Assembly (NCBI GenBank): GCA_029937545.1 | Contig: JAPYPR010000003.1 | Coordinates: 62,001 to 126,000, forward strand | Direction of reading: 5' to 3' | Length of the DNA stretch: 64,000 bases | From: Erythrobacter sp. | Lineage (GTDB): Bacteria > Pseudomonadota > Alphaproteobacteria > Sphingomonadales > Sphingomonadaceae | In this document: one piece after another, positions 25,598 through 34,641 of the stretch | How positions within the stretch are numbered: position 1 is the stretch's first letter | Layout of the letters: the number at the start of each line of letters is the position of its first letter | Notes under the pieces: generated by a model | Database searches by the model: none | Seen by the model: the letters and a program-made list of their open reading frames with translations, nothing else | What the model was told of the DNA's origin: nothing | Program-made: the position numbers and the translations under genes

Positions 25598-26485
25598 ATG
25601 ACAGAAGAAGAAAAGCAGAAACGCGATCTCGCCGATCGCAAGTTCTACCCGGCCGAAGAAGAGGCCAAATTCGAGAAATCCCAGCCGAAACAGACGCCGC
25701 AGACGGCGCATCCGGCCTACAAGCTCGCCTTCCAGGACAAGGATTTCCTGCTGCGCGAGGAATTGCGCCCGGTGCGTTTTCAGCTGGAGCTGCTGAAACC
25801 CGAGATGATCCTCGACGAGGCCGGTGTCGGATCGACCATGGTCATGTACGGCAGCGCGCGCATACCGCCGCCCGAATCTGTCGAGACGGCCCTCGACGGC
25901 GCGAAAGATCTGCCCGAGGACGAGCGCAAAATTGTCGAGAGCCTCGTCGCCAAGAGCAAATATTATGGCGAAGCGCGCAAGCTGGCGCGGCTGGTCACCG
26001 AGAAGTCGATCATCGAGGACGGCAAGCGCCAGTTCGTCGTTTGCTCGGGCGGCGGCCCCTCGATCATGGAGGCGGCCAATCGCGGCGCGAGCGACGCAGG
26101 TGGGGAGAGCATCGGACTCAATATCATCCTGCCGCATGAGCAGGCACCCAACAGCTATGTGACGCCTTACCTGTCGCTCAACTTCCACTATTTCGCGTTG
26201 CGCAAGATGCACTTCCTGCTGCGCGCGAAGGCGGTCGCCGTATTCCCCGGCGGCTTCGGCACATTCGACGAATTCTTCGAACTCCTGACGCTGATCCAGA
26301 CCGGCAAGATGAAACCGATGCCGATCCTGCTGTTCGGCAAGGATTTCTGGACCCGCGTGGTGAATTTCGAAGCGATCGCCGAAGAAGGTACGATCTCGAA
26401 GAAGGACCTCGACCTGTTCCACTGGTGCGAGACGGCCGACGAGGCCTGGGCGCATATCAGCACCTTCTACGAACTCGATCGTTAG
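25598..26485 (+). CDS. LOG family protein (TIGR00730-like Rossmann fold)
   Basis: 295 residues, larger than the usual 180-200-residue LOG protein because of an N-terminal region of about 80 residues. The core shows VMYGSARIPPP, CSGGGPSIMEAANRGA and the catalytic PGGFGTFDE (PGGxGTxxE) motif, with a conserved LLRAKA helix before it. LOG enzymes hydrolyse cytokinin riboside monophosphates or related nucleoside monophosphates to release the base. Start at ATG 25598 is preferred; the region before it belongs to the spacer after tRNA-Trp. It converges with thiD with only 6 bp between the stops. Confidence 0.88.
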   Translation: MTEEEKQKRDLADRKFYPAEEEAKFEKSQPKQTPQTAHPAYKLAFQDKDFLLREELRPVRFQLELLKPEMILDEAGVGSTMVMYGSARIPPPESVETALDGAKDLPEDERKIVESLVAKSKYYGEARKLARLVTEKSIIEDGKRQFVVCSGGGPSIMEAANRGASDAGGESIGLNIILPHEQAPNSYVTPYLSLNFHYFALRKMHFLLRAKAVAVFPGGFGTFDEFFELLTLIQTGKMKPMPILLFGKDFWTRVVNFEAIAEEGTISKKDLDLFHWCETADEAWAHISTFYELDR

Positions 26486-26491
26486 GCCGGA

Positions 26492-27295
26492 TCAGTCCGA
26501 GGAGAGCGAGCGTACGGCCTGATGGCCCAGCGGACCGTTGCCCTCGCCGAAACCAGGCGCGCTCTCGATCGCCGCGAAGGTAAAGGCACGCGCGATGCGC
26601 ACTGCGTGGGTCAACGGCTGCCGATGTGCCAGCATCGTGGCGAGCGCGGCTGATAGCGTACAGCCCGTGCCGTGGGTGTGCCGCGTGTCCAGCCGGGCAT
26701 GGCCGAAGCTGCCGATCTTGCCAGCTGCGGAGACAATGCGGTCGATGGCTTCCTGCCCCTCGCCGTGCCCGCCCTTGGCGAGAATGACCGTGTCGTGGCG
26801 CGATGCCAGTTCGCCGGCCGCGTCGTAAATGTCCTCGTCCGCCAGCATGTCCCGGCCCGTCAGCGCGGCGAGTTCGGGCAAGTTGGGTGTAACCACCGTG
26901 GCGATGTCCATAAGCGCGTCGAATGCCGCGATCGTCGCTTCGCTTGCCAGCTCCGCACCGCTGGTCGCGACAATGACGGGATCGAACACGATCGGCCCGG
27001 CGAAACTGTCGAGGCGTTCGGCCAGAAGCATGGCTATCTCGGGCGAGCCGAGCATGCCGATCTTTATCGCATCGGCGCCGATATCGTTCAGACAGCTATC
27101 GACCTGGTCGAGCACGAGGTCTGGATGCATGATTTCCACGCCCTGCACTCCGCGGGTGTTCTGCGCGGTTACGGCGGTGATCGCGGTCATCGCATAGCCG
27201 CCGAGCATGGCGATGGTCTTGATGTCGGCCTGGATACCGGCCCCGCCCGAACTGTCCGAGCCGGCGATCGAGAGGACGCGGGGAGGGGCGCTCAT
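26492..27295 (-). CDS. thiD: Hydroxymethylpyrimidine (phosphate) kinase
   Basis: 267 residues of the ribokinase-like ThiD family. The substrate motif SDSSGGAGIQADIKT sits near the start, VVTPNLPELAALTG in the middle and the anion-hole motif TRHTHGTGCTLSAALA at about 205-220. It phosphorylates HMP and HMP-P for thiamin synthesis. No TPP riboswitch is visible upstream, because the gene is embedded in an operon: its start overlaps the DUF1272 stop (ATGA). Confidence 0.93.
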   Translation of the reverse strand: MSAPPRVLSIAGSDSSGGAGIQADIKTIAMLGGYAMTAITAVTAQNTRGVQGVEIMHPDLVLDQVDSCLNDIGADAIKIGMLGSPEIAMLLAERLDSFAGPIVFDPVIVATSGAELASEATIAAFDALMDIATVVTPNLPELAALTGRDMLADEDIYDAAGELASRHDTVILAKGGHGEGQEAIDRIVSAAGKIGSFGHARLDTRHTHGTGCTLSAALATMLAHRQPLTHAVRIARAFTFAAIESAPGFGEGNGPLGHQAVRSLSSD

Positions 27296-27519
27296 CCGTT
27301 GAACCTGCGCTCTTGCGACGCGGGAAGTTTCTCCTGCAGCGCCTCGCTACGGGTTGGGCGATCCATCAGCTCGCCGCCGCAATTGGGGCAGCGGTCGTCG
27401 AGCGCTTCGGAGCATTCCGCGCAGAAGGTGCATTCGAAACTGCAGATGAAAGCACCGGGCACCTCGGCGGGCAAGTCGGTGCCGCAACGCTCGCAATCGG
27501 GGCGCATTTCGAGGGCCAT
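27292..27519 (-). CDS. DUF1272 zinc-ribbon protein
   Basis: 75 residues with eight cysteines arranged as CERCG, CSFECTFCAEC and CPNCGG, the layout of DUF1272, a small zinc-binding family of unknown function. It is joined by 4-nt overlaps to glmM upstream and thiD downstream, so the three genes form one translationally coupled unit. Confidence 0.88.
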   Translation of the reverse strand: MALEMRPDCERCGTDLPAEVPGAFICSFECTFCAECSEALDDRCPNCGGELMDRPTRSEALQEKLPASQERRFNG

Positions 27520-28856
27520 CAGGCAGCCGCCTTCACGGCATCGCAGATCCGGTCGACGCAGGCCTCGACCTGGGCCGCATTGTCGCCTTCCGCCATCACA
27601 CGGATGACCGGCTCGGTTCCGGAGGGACGGATTACCAGCCGCCCTTTGCCTTGGAGCTCAGCTTCCGCCTCGGCAATTACGTGCTTCACGGTTTCGTCGT
27701 CCAGCGGCTTCCCGCCGGAATAGCGCACGTTTTTCAGCAGTTGTGGCACGGGTTCGAATACATGGAGCAGTTCGCTAGCCGGCCTGCCCGAACGCACGAG
27801 GCTGGCGAGCACACGCAGCGCCGCGACAGACCCGTCGCCCGTGGTCGCATGATCGAGCAGGATCATATGGCCGGACTGCTCGCCGCCGACGTTGAAGCCG
27901 CCTTCCTTCATCCGTTCCAGCACGTAGCGGTCGCCGACCTTGGTCCGCTCCAACGTAAGGCCTAATGCCTCCAGATACCGCTCCAGCCCGAGGTTCGACA
28001 TCACCGTCGCCACGACCCCGCCGCCGGTCAGCGAGCCGCGCTCGTGCATGCGCGAGGCTATCAGCGCCATGATCTGGTCGCCATCGACCGTCTCGCCCTT
28101 CTCGTCGATCACGATCAGCCTGTCCGCATCGCCGTCTAGCGCAATGCCGATGTCCGCGCCTTCCTCTACGACCTTGGCCTTGATCGCATCGAGCGAGGTG
28201 GACCCGACGCCGTCGTTGATGTTCGTGCCGTTCGGATCGACGCCGAGCGTGATCACCTTTGCGCCCAGTTCCCAGATGACCGAGGGGGCGACTTGGTAAG
28301 CTGCACCATGGGCGCAATCGACCACGACGGCGAGATCGTCGAAGCGAATGTCGCTGGCCACCGATTGCTTGATCGCGTGGATATAGCGCCCGCGCGCGTC
28401 ATCGATTCGGCGGGCCCGGCCAATGCGGTCGGCCGAGACCAGCAAGGGCTGTTGTTCGAGCAATCGTTCGATCGAGACTTCCGCATCGTCCGACAGCTTG
28501 AAGCCATCCGGGCCGAACAGCTTGATGCCATTGTCCTCGAACGGGTTGTGGCTGGCAGAGATCATTACGCCCAGGTCGGCGCGCATTTCGCGGGTCAGCA
28601 GTGCGATTGCGGGGGTCGGCAATGGCCCGGTCATGATCACGTCCATGCCGACGCTGGTGAAGCCGGCCACGAGCGCGCTTTCCATCATGTAGCCCGACAA
28701 GCGCGTATCCTTGCCGATCACGACGCGGTGCCGGTGGTCGCCGCGCAGGAAGTGCGTACCCGCCGCCTGGCCCACGCGCATGGCGATCTCGGCCGTCATT
28801 ACGCCTTCGTTGGTGCGTCCGCGAATGCCGTCGGTGCCGAAGAACTTGCGTGCCAT
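27519..28856 (-). CDS. glmM: Phosphoglucosamine mutase
   Basis: 445 residues. The N-terminal [11 protein letters not shown], catalytic phospho-serine loop [14 protein letters not shown] (about 98-111), Mg-binding ALDGDADR (about 239-246) and C-terminal [15 protein letters not shown] are intact. It converts glucosamine-6-P to glucosamine-1-P for peptidoglycan and LPS. ATG at 28856 gives the standard N-terminus; the open frame continues upstream without similarity. First gene of the glmM-DUF1272-thiD unit, divergent from sodB across 173 bp. Confidence 0.97.
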   Translation of the reverse strand: MARKFFGTDGIRGRTNEGVMTAEIAMRVGQAAGTHFLRGDHRHRVVIGKDTRLSGYMMESALVAGFTSVGMDVIMTGPLPTPAIALLTREMRADLGVMISASHNPFEDNGIKLFGPDGFKLSDDAEVSIERLLEQQPLLVSADRIGRARRIDDARGRYIHAIKQSVASDIRFDDLAVVVDCAHGAAYQVAPSVIWELGAKVITLGVDPNGTNINDGVGSTSLDAIKAKVVEEGADIGIALDGDADRLIVIDEKGETVDGDQIMALIASRMHERGSLTGGGVVATVMSNLGLERYLEALGLTLERTKVGDRYVLERMKEGGFNVGGEQSGHMILLDHATTGDGSVAALRVLASLVRSGRPASELLHVFEPVPQLLKNVRYSGGKPLDDETVKHVIAEAEAELQGKGRLVIRPSGTEPVIRVMAEGDNAAQVEACVDRICDAVKAAA

Positions 28857-29029
28857 GTGCGTTGGAAACTCCTGCCTTTCGCGCGGGCTCTCTGCCGCGA
28901 ATGCCGGGCGAAAGGAACCCCCCGGCGATCTTTTCGGAGGGAATTGGCGAGAGGCTGCAACCCATCGCTTCCCCGCGCGTTGCAAACCTGAACCTTACCT
29001 TTCCGACGCCAGACTAGAGGGGACCCCCA

Positions 29030-29641
29030 ATGGCATTCGATCTGATCGACCTTCCCTATGAAGACACTGCACTCGAACCGGCCGTTTCGGCCAAGACGCT
29101 GTCGTATCACCACGGCAAGCACCACCAGGCCTATATCGACAAGACCAACAAGGCGATCGAGGGCACCGATCATGCCGACAAGAGCCTCGAAGAGGTCATC
29201 GCCGCGGCCCGCGGGTCGGACCAGGGCCTGTTCAACAATTCGGCTCAGAGCTGGAACCACGGCTTTTACTGGCATTCGATGGCGGCGGAAGAAACCTCTG
29301 CTTCGGACGAGCTTAAATCGATGATCGATCGCGACTTCGGGTCTGTCGATGGCCTCAAGGAAAAGCTGGCCGAGCGCGGCGCCGGTCATTTCGCCAACGG
29401 CTGGGTATGGCTGGCGGTCAAGGGCGGCAAGCTGACCATCGAAGAAACGCACGATGGCGATACACTGGCCGATCAGGACGGGGTGAACCCGCTGCTCGTG
29501 ATCGATTTGTGGGAGCACGCCTATTACCTCGACCACCAGAACGCGCGTCCCGCCTATCTCGACGCTGTGAACGGCAAGCTCAACTGGAGCTTCGCCAGCG
29601 AGAACCTCGCCCGCGGTACCACTTGGGAATATCCCAACTGA
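29030..29641 (+). CDS. sodB: Superoxide dismutase [Fe]
   Basis: 203 residues. Metal ligands are recognisable in YHHGKHHQAYID, SWNHGFYW, and VIDLWEHAYYLDHQ (Asp and His). The motif GGSG...W is represented by RGAGHFANGWVWL, typical of the Fe type. The enzyme removes superoxide in the cytosol. A short leader with AGAGGGGA before ATG 29030 is a good ribosome-binding site. A hairpin terminator follows 22 bp after the stop. Confidence 0.96.
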   Translation: MAFDLIDLPYEDTALEPAVSAKTLSYHHGKHHQAYIDKTNKAIEGTDHADKSLEEVIAAARGSDQGLFNNSAQSWNHGFYWHSMAAEETSASDELKSMIDRDFGSVDGLKEKLAERGAGHFANGWVWLAVKGGKLTIEETHDGDTLADQDGVNPLLVIDLWEHAYYLDHQNARPAYLDAVNGKLNWSFASENLARGTTWEYPN

Positions 29642-29663
29642 TCGAGTAATTTCGACCCATTGG

Positions 29664-29698
29664 AAAGCCCGCTGCGCCACACGCGCGGCGGGCTTTTT
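29664..29698 (+). terminator. Rho-independent terminator after sodB
   Basis: AAAGCCCGC (29664-29672) pairs with GCGGGCTTT (29688-29696), with a GC-rich loop and a T run of five from 29694. Confidence 0.88.
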
Positions 29699-29708
29699 GC
29701 TTATGCGC

Positions 29709-30884
29709 TCAAATGGCTTCTTCGGTTTCCTCGCCGCCGAATATCTCGCTCGCGAACAGGGGTTCGCCGAAGACGAAGCCGACCAGATTGGGCCTACCGA
29801 CATGGTCGAACAGGGCGGTCAGCATCAGCAGGATGGGGACCGAAAGCAGCGCGCCGAAGACGCCCCATATCCACGAGAAATAGGACAGGGCGATCAGGAT
29901 CGTGACGGGGTTCATGGTGAACCGCGCGCCGAGGATGGACGGGGTCACGACATTCGCCTCCACCGTGTGCAGCGCGAGATAGGCGACCGCCGGGACCATG
30001 CCGAGCAGGATGGTATCCGCCGTACCGATGCCGAACAGGCCCAGCAGCGTGACCATCACGATCGGCCCGATATAGGGCAGGAAATTCAGCAGCGCGGCAA
30101 GCCCGCCCCACATGATCGGCGCGTCCACGCCCAGCGCCCATGCGCCGAGTGCCACCACCACGCCCACCATCGCGTTGATCCAGCCGACTGTCAGAATATA
30201 GGCGGCGACGCGCTCCTGCACCTCGCGCAGCACCCGCGCGGCCTTGATGCTGGTCCCGAAGCTCGCCCGGCCGAACAGCAGGCGCTGACGAAGGCGGACC
30301 CGTGCCTCGATCATGAAATAGGCCATCAGCAGGGTGAGAACGGTTTCGAGAACCACGCCGGGCGTCGCGAAAGCCAGCTCTTCCAGCAGGCTCGGGCTGG
30401 CAAGAACCACCTCGCGCCCGCCCTCGCGGTTCATCAGCTCGGCCAATTGCTCGTTGATCTGCGCAACCCAGGCGAACCGGCGCTGCAATTCGCCGAACCG
30501 GTCCATCACCTGGTTGGCCATCGCCGGCACATCGTCGAACAGCGCCACCGCCGGTTGCAGGATCAGCGCAAGGGCAAGCAGCAGGACGGCGAAGAAGATC
30601 AGCAGCGCGACCAGCGAGGCGATCGCATTGGGCAGACCCCAGCCATTCAGTCTGTCGGCCAGCGGAGACAGTATTACGGTCAGCACCAGCGCCGTCACCA
30701 GAGGCAGGAACACGACTGCGCCGATCGACAGGACGAAGGGCAGGGCGAAGAACAGGCCAAGGCCGATCAACAGGACCAGCGAGGATATTAGCCGCAGTTC
30801 CTGCTCCGCAAAAGCGAGCCGCCGCGAGCGACCTGTGCGCGCAGGCGTCGGTTCGACCGGTGCGGGGGCTTCGCTGTCGTCCAT
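29709..30884 (-). CDS. AI-2E family transporter (PerM-like permease)
   Basis: 391 residues with paired hydrophobic segments at about 30-75, a long amphipathic middle (about 100-180) and five helices in the C-terminal half, including the family motif FLPYIGPIVMVTLLGLFGIG and the late RFTMNPVTILIALSYFSWIWG. Members export autoinducer-2-like signals or act as Na+/H+ antiporters, and the substrate cannot be assigned. The gene starts 62 bp after the ecfG stop on the same strand and may be read through from the nepR promoter. Confidence 0.88.
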   Translation of the reverse strand: MDDSEAPAPVEPTPARTGRSRRLAFAEQELRLISSLVLLIGLGLFFALPFVLSIGAVVFLPLVTALVLTVILSPLADRLNGWGLPNAIASLVALLIFFAVLLLALALILQPAVALFDDVPAMANQVMDRFGELQRRFAWVAQINEQLAELMNREGGREVVLASPSLLEELAFATPGVVLETVLTLLMAYFMIEARVRLRQRLLFGRASFGTSIKAARVLREVQERVAAYILTVGWINAMVGVVVALGAWALGVDAPIMWGGLAALLNFLPYIGPIVMVTLLGLFGIGTADTILLGMVPAVAYLALHTVEANVVTPSILGARFTMNPVTILIALSYFSWIWGVFGALLSVPILLMLTALFDHVGRPNLVGFVFGEPLFASEIFGGEETEEAI

Positions 30885-30945
30885 CCCGCCCTATCTGCCG
30901 CGCACGGCAATTTCTGACAAGATTACAGTGCGGTTCGCGCCTGCG

Positions 30946-31554
30946 TCAGCTGCGCGCGGCAATGCCGTTGCCTGCGGCGACATCGTCGAGCTCTTCGAGG
31001 ATCGCCCGGTGCGCCGCATCGTCCTGGAGCGAGCGCTTGGGAATCGACCCGTCGCTGAGCATGGTATTCAGCGCTGCCCGCGCGCGCCCGACCCGGCTCT
31101 TGATGGTGCCAACTGCGCAGTCGCAGATCGTGGCGGCTTCCTCGTAGGAGAAGCCGCCTGCGCCGACGAGCAACAGGGCTTCGCGCCGTTCCGGTGGCAG
31201 TGTCAGCAAGGCCCGGTGCATGTCCGACAGGTGAATCGGTTCTTCCTGTCCGGCAGGGGCCGTCAGGATGCGTTCGGCCACCGTCTCGTCGTATTCACCG
31301 CGGAAGCGATTGCGCCGCATGTCGGTGAGATAGGCGTTGCGCAGGATCACGAAGGTCCATGCGCGCATGCTGGTGCCCGGCTGGAACCGTTCCTGCGCGG
31401 CCCACGCCTTGAGCAAGGTTTCCTGCACAAGGTCATCGGCCATATCCGCACGACCGCAGAGCCCGCGCGCGAACGCACGCAGGTGCGGAACGACTTCCGT
31501 CAGTTCCCGCTTGAAGTCGGCCTTCTCGGAGGCCGTTCGTTCTGTGCCTCCCAT
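30946..31554 (-). CDS. ecfG: EcfG-type RNA polymerase sigma factor of the general stress response
   Basis: 202 residues, ECF15-like. Sigma region 2 carries ADDLVQETLLKAWAAQERFQPGTSMRAW, and region 4 LPPERREALLLVGAGGFSYEEAATICDCAVGTIKSRVGRAR. There is no C-terminal extension beyond about 25 residues. The sigma factor is held by NepR, released when phosphorylated PhyR captures NepR, and then reads GGAAC-N16/17-CGTT promoters, several of which are visible around this locus. Its start overlaps the nepR stop (ATGA), giving coupled and stoichiometric synthesis. Confidence 0.95.
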   Translation of the reverse strand: MGGTERTASEKADFKRELTEVVPHLRAFARGLCGRADMADDLVQETLLKAWAAQERFQPGTSMRAWTFVILRNAYLTDMRRNRFRGEYDETVAERILTAPAGQEEPIHLSDMHRALLTLPPERREALLLVGAGGFSYEEAATICDCAVGTIKSRVGRARAALNTMLSDGSIPKRSLQDDAAHRAILEELDDVAAGNGIAARS

Positions 31555-31727
31555 CAGTCCTTCGTATCCAGTTGCTCGAGAAGATCCTTGAAGCTGTCCG
31601 GCAGCGGTTCGTCCACTACAGAATCATACAGCTTGCGCAAACCATTTGCCCATTCGGGATCCTGGCCGTCCTTCTTCGCGGCCGATCCACCGCGGGGGGA
31701 TGGCATAACTGACTTATCGGAATTCAT
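31554..31727 (-). CDS. nepR: Anti-sigma factor NepR
   Basis: A 57-residue gene easily missed because of its size. The diagnostic NepR helix is LRKLYDSVVDEPLPDSFKD (residues 30-48), followed by LLEQLD; the N-terminal 25 residues are basic and disordered, as in other NepR proteins. NepR sequesters EcfG and is itself bound by the sigma-like domain of PhyR-P. ATG at 31727 is preceded by a purine-rich spacer, and the stop at 31554-31556 overlaps the ecfG start. An exact EcfG promoter lies 90 bp upstream, giving positive autoregulation. Confidence 0.95.
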   Translation of the reverse strand: MNSDKSVMPSPRGGSAAKKDGQDPEWANGLRKLYDSVVDEPLPDSFKDLLEQLDTKD

Positions 31728-31813
31728 ATCGATCCAGAATTATTCCCTCTACGACCCTATTGCGCACGTTGCCACCAAGGCGGGAGCGCAGAATCGAACC
31801 CGTGTGTGGAGGC

Positions 31814-31840
31814 GGAACGCAGTTATTGCTCTCTGGTTCC
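31814..31840. promoter_or_regulatory. Overlapping divergent EcfG promoters (nepR-ecfG and kinase)
   Basis: Leftward: GGAAC (31840-31836), 16-bp spacer, CGTT (31819-31816), an exact consensus for nepR-ecfG. Rightward: GGAAC (31814-31818), 16-bp spacer, GGTT (31835-31838), near consensus for the kinase. The -10 of each promoter overlaps the -35 of the other, so only one direction could be occupied at a time. Confidence 0.8.
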
Positions 31841-31960
31841 CGACGAATTGCGACATGGAACCAAACGCTGAGCGCGACATAGTAGAGGCAAGCCATCAAA
31901 TGATAACAGGGGTTCGCGCTGGGAACCGAGAAATTCGAACCAAAGGGTAGCCGCCGGCGA

Positions 31961-33613
31961 TTGCTGGCCGAATATCCGCGCGCGGCGCCGGTGATCATCT
32001 TTTTGCTGGTCATGGCGATCACCGTCATCAGCGTTTTCGGTATCGAGCGAGGAGAGGCGGAGCGGAACGAAGCCGATATCAACCGCCGTACTATCGCGAT
32101 GGCATCGGCGATCGAGCGGCGGGCCTTTTCCAGCACCTCCTATCTTCGTGCCGGTGCGGCTCTTTTGAGTACTCAGGAAGAGGTGACCTCCACGCTCTTT
32201 CGCAGATTCGTCGAAGAGCTGAGGCTCGATTCCAATTTCCGTGGTGCGGAAGGCATCGGTTGGGCGCCATCGATCATGGCACCGGAAGTGCCTGCGTTCG
32301 AAGAGCGGTTATCCGAAGGCCGCGTGTCCGACGTGGAGATCACGCCATCTCTGGCTGCGAGGCCGCGGCCTACGCTGGTGCCGATTCTGTATCTGAAGCC
32401 CGACACGCTGCGGAACCGCCGCGCGCTGGGCTACGATATGTATTCCGAGCCGGTGCGCCGGGCTGCCATGGATCTGGCCGAGCGCGAACAGCGTCCGATT
32501 GCCAGCGGCCGGATCGTTCTCGTGCAAGAAGGCGGCGGAGACGAGCCCGGATTTATCATCTACATGCCGGTCTTCGATGCGAGCGGATCGAGACAAGATC
32601 TGAAGGGCTTCATATATAGCCCCTTCAACGGTCCGCAACTTCTTACTTCTGCAGCAGAATTGGTGAGCTACGAAGGCCTTTCCGCTCGTCTATACGATGT
32701 CGAAGGCGGGGAACGCACTCTTCTTGCTCAGCTGCCGGGTTGGCGCAATTCGGCGGACGTGGTCGAACGCGAAGTCGAGATCGCCAATCGCAACATGCTT
32801 CTGGTAGTCGAGCCCGTGCGCGCCGATGCGCTGTCCACCATGTCGATGATCACGCTGCTGTTCGGGCTGGCGGTGGCCAGCCTGCTGATGCTGGTAGCAC
32901 GCCTGCTGGCCCAGCAAGCAATGGAGGACAGCCACTCGCTCGACTGGTTCGCGCAGCAGAATTCGATCCGCGATTCGCTGACCCGCGAGCTCAATCATCG
33001 AGTCAAGAACACGCTCGCCAATGTGCTCTCGATCGTCTCCCTTACCCGGCGCCGGGCCAGCGATCTCGACGAATTCGCCGAAGGGATCGACGGGCGCATC
33101 AGAGCGCTTTCGGCGACGCATGATCTGCTGACCCAGTCCGAATGGGGCACCACGCCGATCCGCTCGGTCGCGGAGGTCGAGCTGGCGCCATATTCGCGCA
33201 ACGCCGAGCACGAGGTGGTGCTCGACGGGCCCGATGTCGATCTGGCACCCAACGATGCGCTGAGCTTCGGCCTCGCGATCCACGAGCTGGCTACCAATGC
33301 AGCGAAATACGGTTCGCTGAGCGTCGACGGCGGCAGGGTCGAGATTCACTGGGCCAAGGTCAATGAACGCCTTGCCAAGGTCGAGTGGACCGAACGCGGC
33401 GGGCCGACCGTGGTCAGGCCCGAGCGGCGTGGCTTTGGCACCGAGCTGATCGAGAAGATCGTGGCGCATGAATTGCGCCATCCGGTCGACCTGGTGTTCG
33501 ACGAACGCGGCGTGTGTTGCACGCTGTTGGTGCCGGTGCGCCAGCCGAGCGAATTCGCCCTGCGCGCGGCTTACCAGAACGGCAACGGTCAACCCCCGCA
33601 AAGCGAAAGCTGA
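31961..33613 (+). CDS. CHASE-domain HWE/HisKA_2 sensor histidine kinase
   Basis: 550 residues from the TTG at 31961. A first membrane helix (about 9-27), a periplasmic CHASE domain (about 50-275; RRFVEELRLDSNFRGAEGIGW), a second helix (about 293-316), and an HWE-family kinase with His346 in ELNHRVKNTLAN and ATP motif HELATNAAKYGSLS, ending with RRGFGTELIEKIVAHEL. No ATG is available near the N-terminus; the frame stays open back to 31907, and CTG at 31919 would add the plausible basic leader LGTEKFEPKGSRRR. Its position between ecfG and phyR, with a shared promoter, suggests it is the PhyR-directed kinase of this GSR (PhyK-like). Confidence 0.9.
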   Translation: MLAEYPRAAPVIIFLLVMAITVISVFGIERGEAERNEADINRRTIAMASAIERRAFSSTSYLRAGAALLSTQEEVTSTLFRRFVEELRLDSNFRGAEGIGWAPSIMAPEVPAFEERLSEGRVSDVEITPSLAARPRPTLVPILYLKPDTLRNRRALGYDMYSEPVRRAAMDLAEREQRPIASGRIVLVQEGGGDEPGFIIYMPVFDASGSRQDLKGFIYSPFNGPQLLTSAAELVSYEGLSARLYDVEGGERTLLAQLPGWRNSADVVEREVEIANRNMLLVVEPVRADALSTMSMITLLFGLAVASLLMLVARLLAQQAMEDSHSLDWFAQQNSIRDSLTRELNHRVKNTLANVLSIVSLTRRRASDLDEFAEGIDGRIRALSATHDLLTQSEWGTTPIRSVAEVELAPYSRNAEHEVVLDGPDVDLAPNDALSFGLAIHELATNAAKYGSLSVDGGRVEIHWAKVNERLAKVEWTERGGPTVVRPERRGFGTELIEKIVAHELRHPVDLVFDERGVCCTLLVPVRQPSEFALRAAYQNGNGQPPQSES

Positions 33614-33645
33614 GCCCGGGCTCACTCCACTGCAATCGCCACACG

Positions 33646-33677
33646 AAAAAAGGCCCGCCGGGGGGCGGCGGGCCTTT
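33646..33677. terminator. Bidirectional terminator between kinase and phyR
   Basis: Perfect 9-bp stem GGCCCGCCG (33652-33660) / CGGCGGGCC (33666-33674) around a G5 loop. A run of six A lies on the left side and TTT on the right, so it best terminates leftward phyR transcripts but can act both ways. Confidence 0.85.
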
Positions 33678-33707
33678 CAATTCATGGTGCGATAGTCGGG
33701 TCGACGG

Positions 33708-34499
33708 TCAGCCCAAGGGCCTACTCGATCCGAAGAAAAGCGCCTGACTGATTGCAGCCCGAACGGTCTGTTCCTGGAAGGGCTTGGTCACCAGATAGGT
33801 CGGCTCGGGCCGGTCGCCGGTCAGCAGTCTTTCGGGATAAGCTGTGATGAAGATCACCGGTACGCTGCTGATCGCGAGAATGTCGTCCACCGCATCGAGA
33901 CCGGACGAGCCGTCGGCCAGTTGGATATCGGCCAGCACGAGGCCGGGCGTTTTCTCCGCCACGACTTCCTGCGCCTGCGTCCGCGTGGCGGCTGTGCCGC
34001 ATACTTCATGGCCGAGCGAGGTCACCAGATCTTCAAGCTGCATCGAAATGAGCGGTTCGTCTTCGATGATCAGCACGCTGGTCGCGGATTCCTTGTCGAT
34101 TTCGCCGACGGCCTCCTGGACCAGTCGCTCGATCTCTTCCGGCTCCATTTCCATGATGTCGCCTGCCTGCTCGACGGAAAAATCCTCGAGCGTGGTCAGG
34201 AGCAGGGCCTGCCGGTTGAGCGGCGTAATGGATTTGAGCCGGTCGTGCGCGGCGCCTTCGTGCCCCTCGCCGGAGTCCGGCTCGGACACATCCATATAGG
34301 CGCTGGCCCATACCTTGTTGAAGGCCCGGTAGAGCGGTACGCGCCCCCCTTCGAGCGATGCCTTGAGGCTCTCATCGGCCAAGGCCGCCTCGAGCGTGGC
34401 GCGTACGAACGCGTCGCCCGTGGCCTGCGAGCCGGTCAGTGCGCGCGCATAACGGCGCAGATACGGAAGGTTGCGGGCAATTTGATCACCAAGCGACAT
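33708..34499 (-). CDS. phyR: General stress response regulator PhyR
   Basis: 263 residues with the unique PhyR layout: an N-terminal sigma-like domain (1-130; LPYLRRYARALTGSQATGD and ITPLNRQALLLTTLEDFSVEQAGDIM) that mimics EcfG but lacks promoter-binding residues, joined to a receiver domain (140-258) with acidic pocket EDE, phospho-acceptor Asp191, and Lys239. On phosphorylation the sigma-like domain binds NepR and frees EcfG. ATG at 34499 starts the standard MSLGDQIARNLP sequence; the upstream open frame is spurious. An exact EcfG promoter lies 30-55 bp upstream. Confidence 0.96.
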   Translation of the reverse strand: MSLGDQIARNLPYLRRYARALTGSQATGDAFVRATLEAALADESLKASLEGGRVPLYRAFNKVWASAYMDVSEPDSGEGHEGAAHDRLKSITPLNRQALLLTTLEDFSVEQAGDIMEMEPEEIERLVQEAVGEIDKESATSVLIIEDEPLISMQLEDLVTSLGHEVCGTAATRTQAQEVVAEKTPGLVLADIQLADGSSGLDAVDDILAISSVPVIFITAYPERLLTGDRPEPTYLVTKPFQEQTVRAAISQALFFGSSRPLG

Positions 34500-34529
34500 A
34501 AGACCCCTTTTGGTTAAGTGCGCGCATTG

Positions 34530-34554
34530 AACGCCCTGCATCCATCTTGGTTCC
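34530..34554 (-). promoter_or_regulatory. EcfG promoter of phyR
   Basis: Reading leftward: GGAAC (34554-34550), 16-bp spacer, CGTT (34533-34530), an exact match to the consensus. It provides positive feedback onto phyR. Confidence 0.85.
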
Positions 34555-34641
34555 TTTACGCGGCGCCTTGTGTAGTAAGGACGAATGACGTGCAGGTGCA
34601 GGCGGTTCGGAGCCCGTCTGTAGCGAAGAGGGGGATAATGC

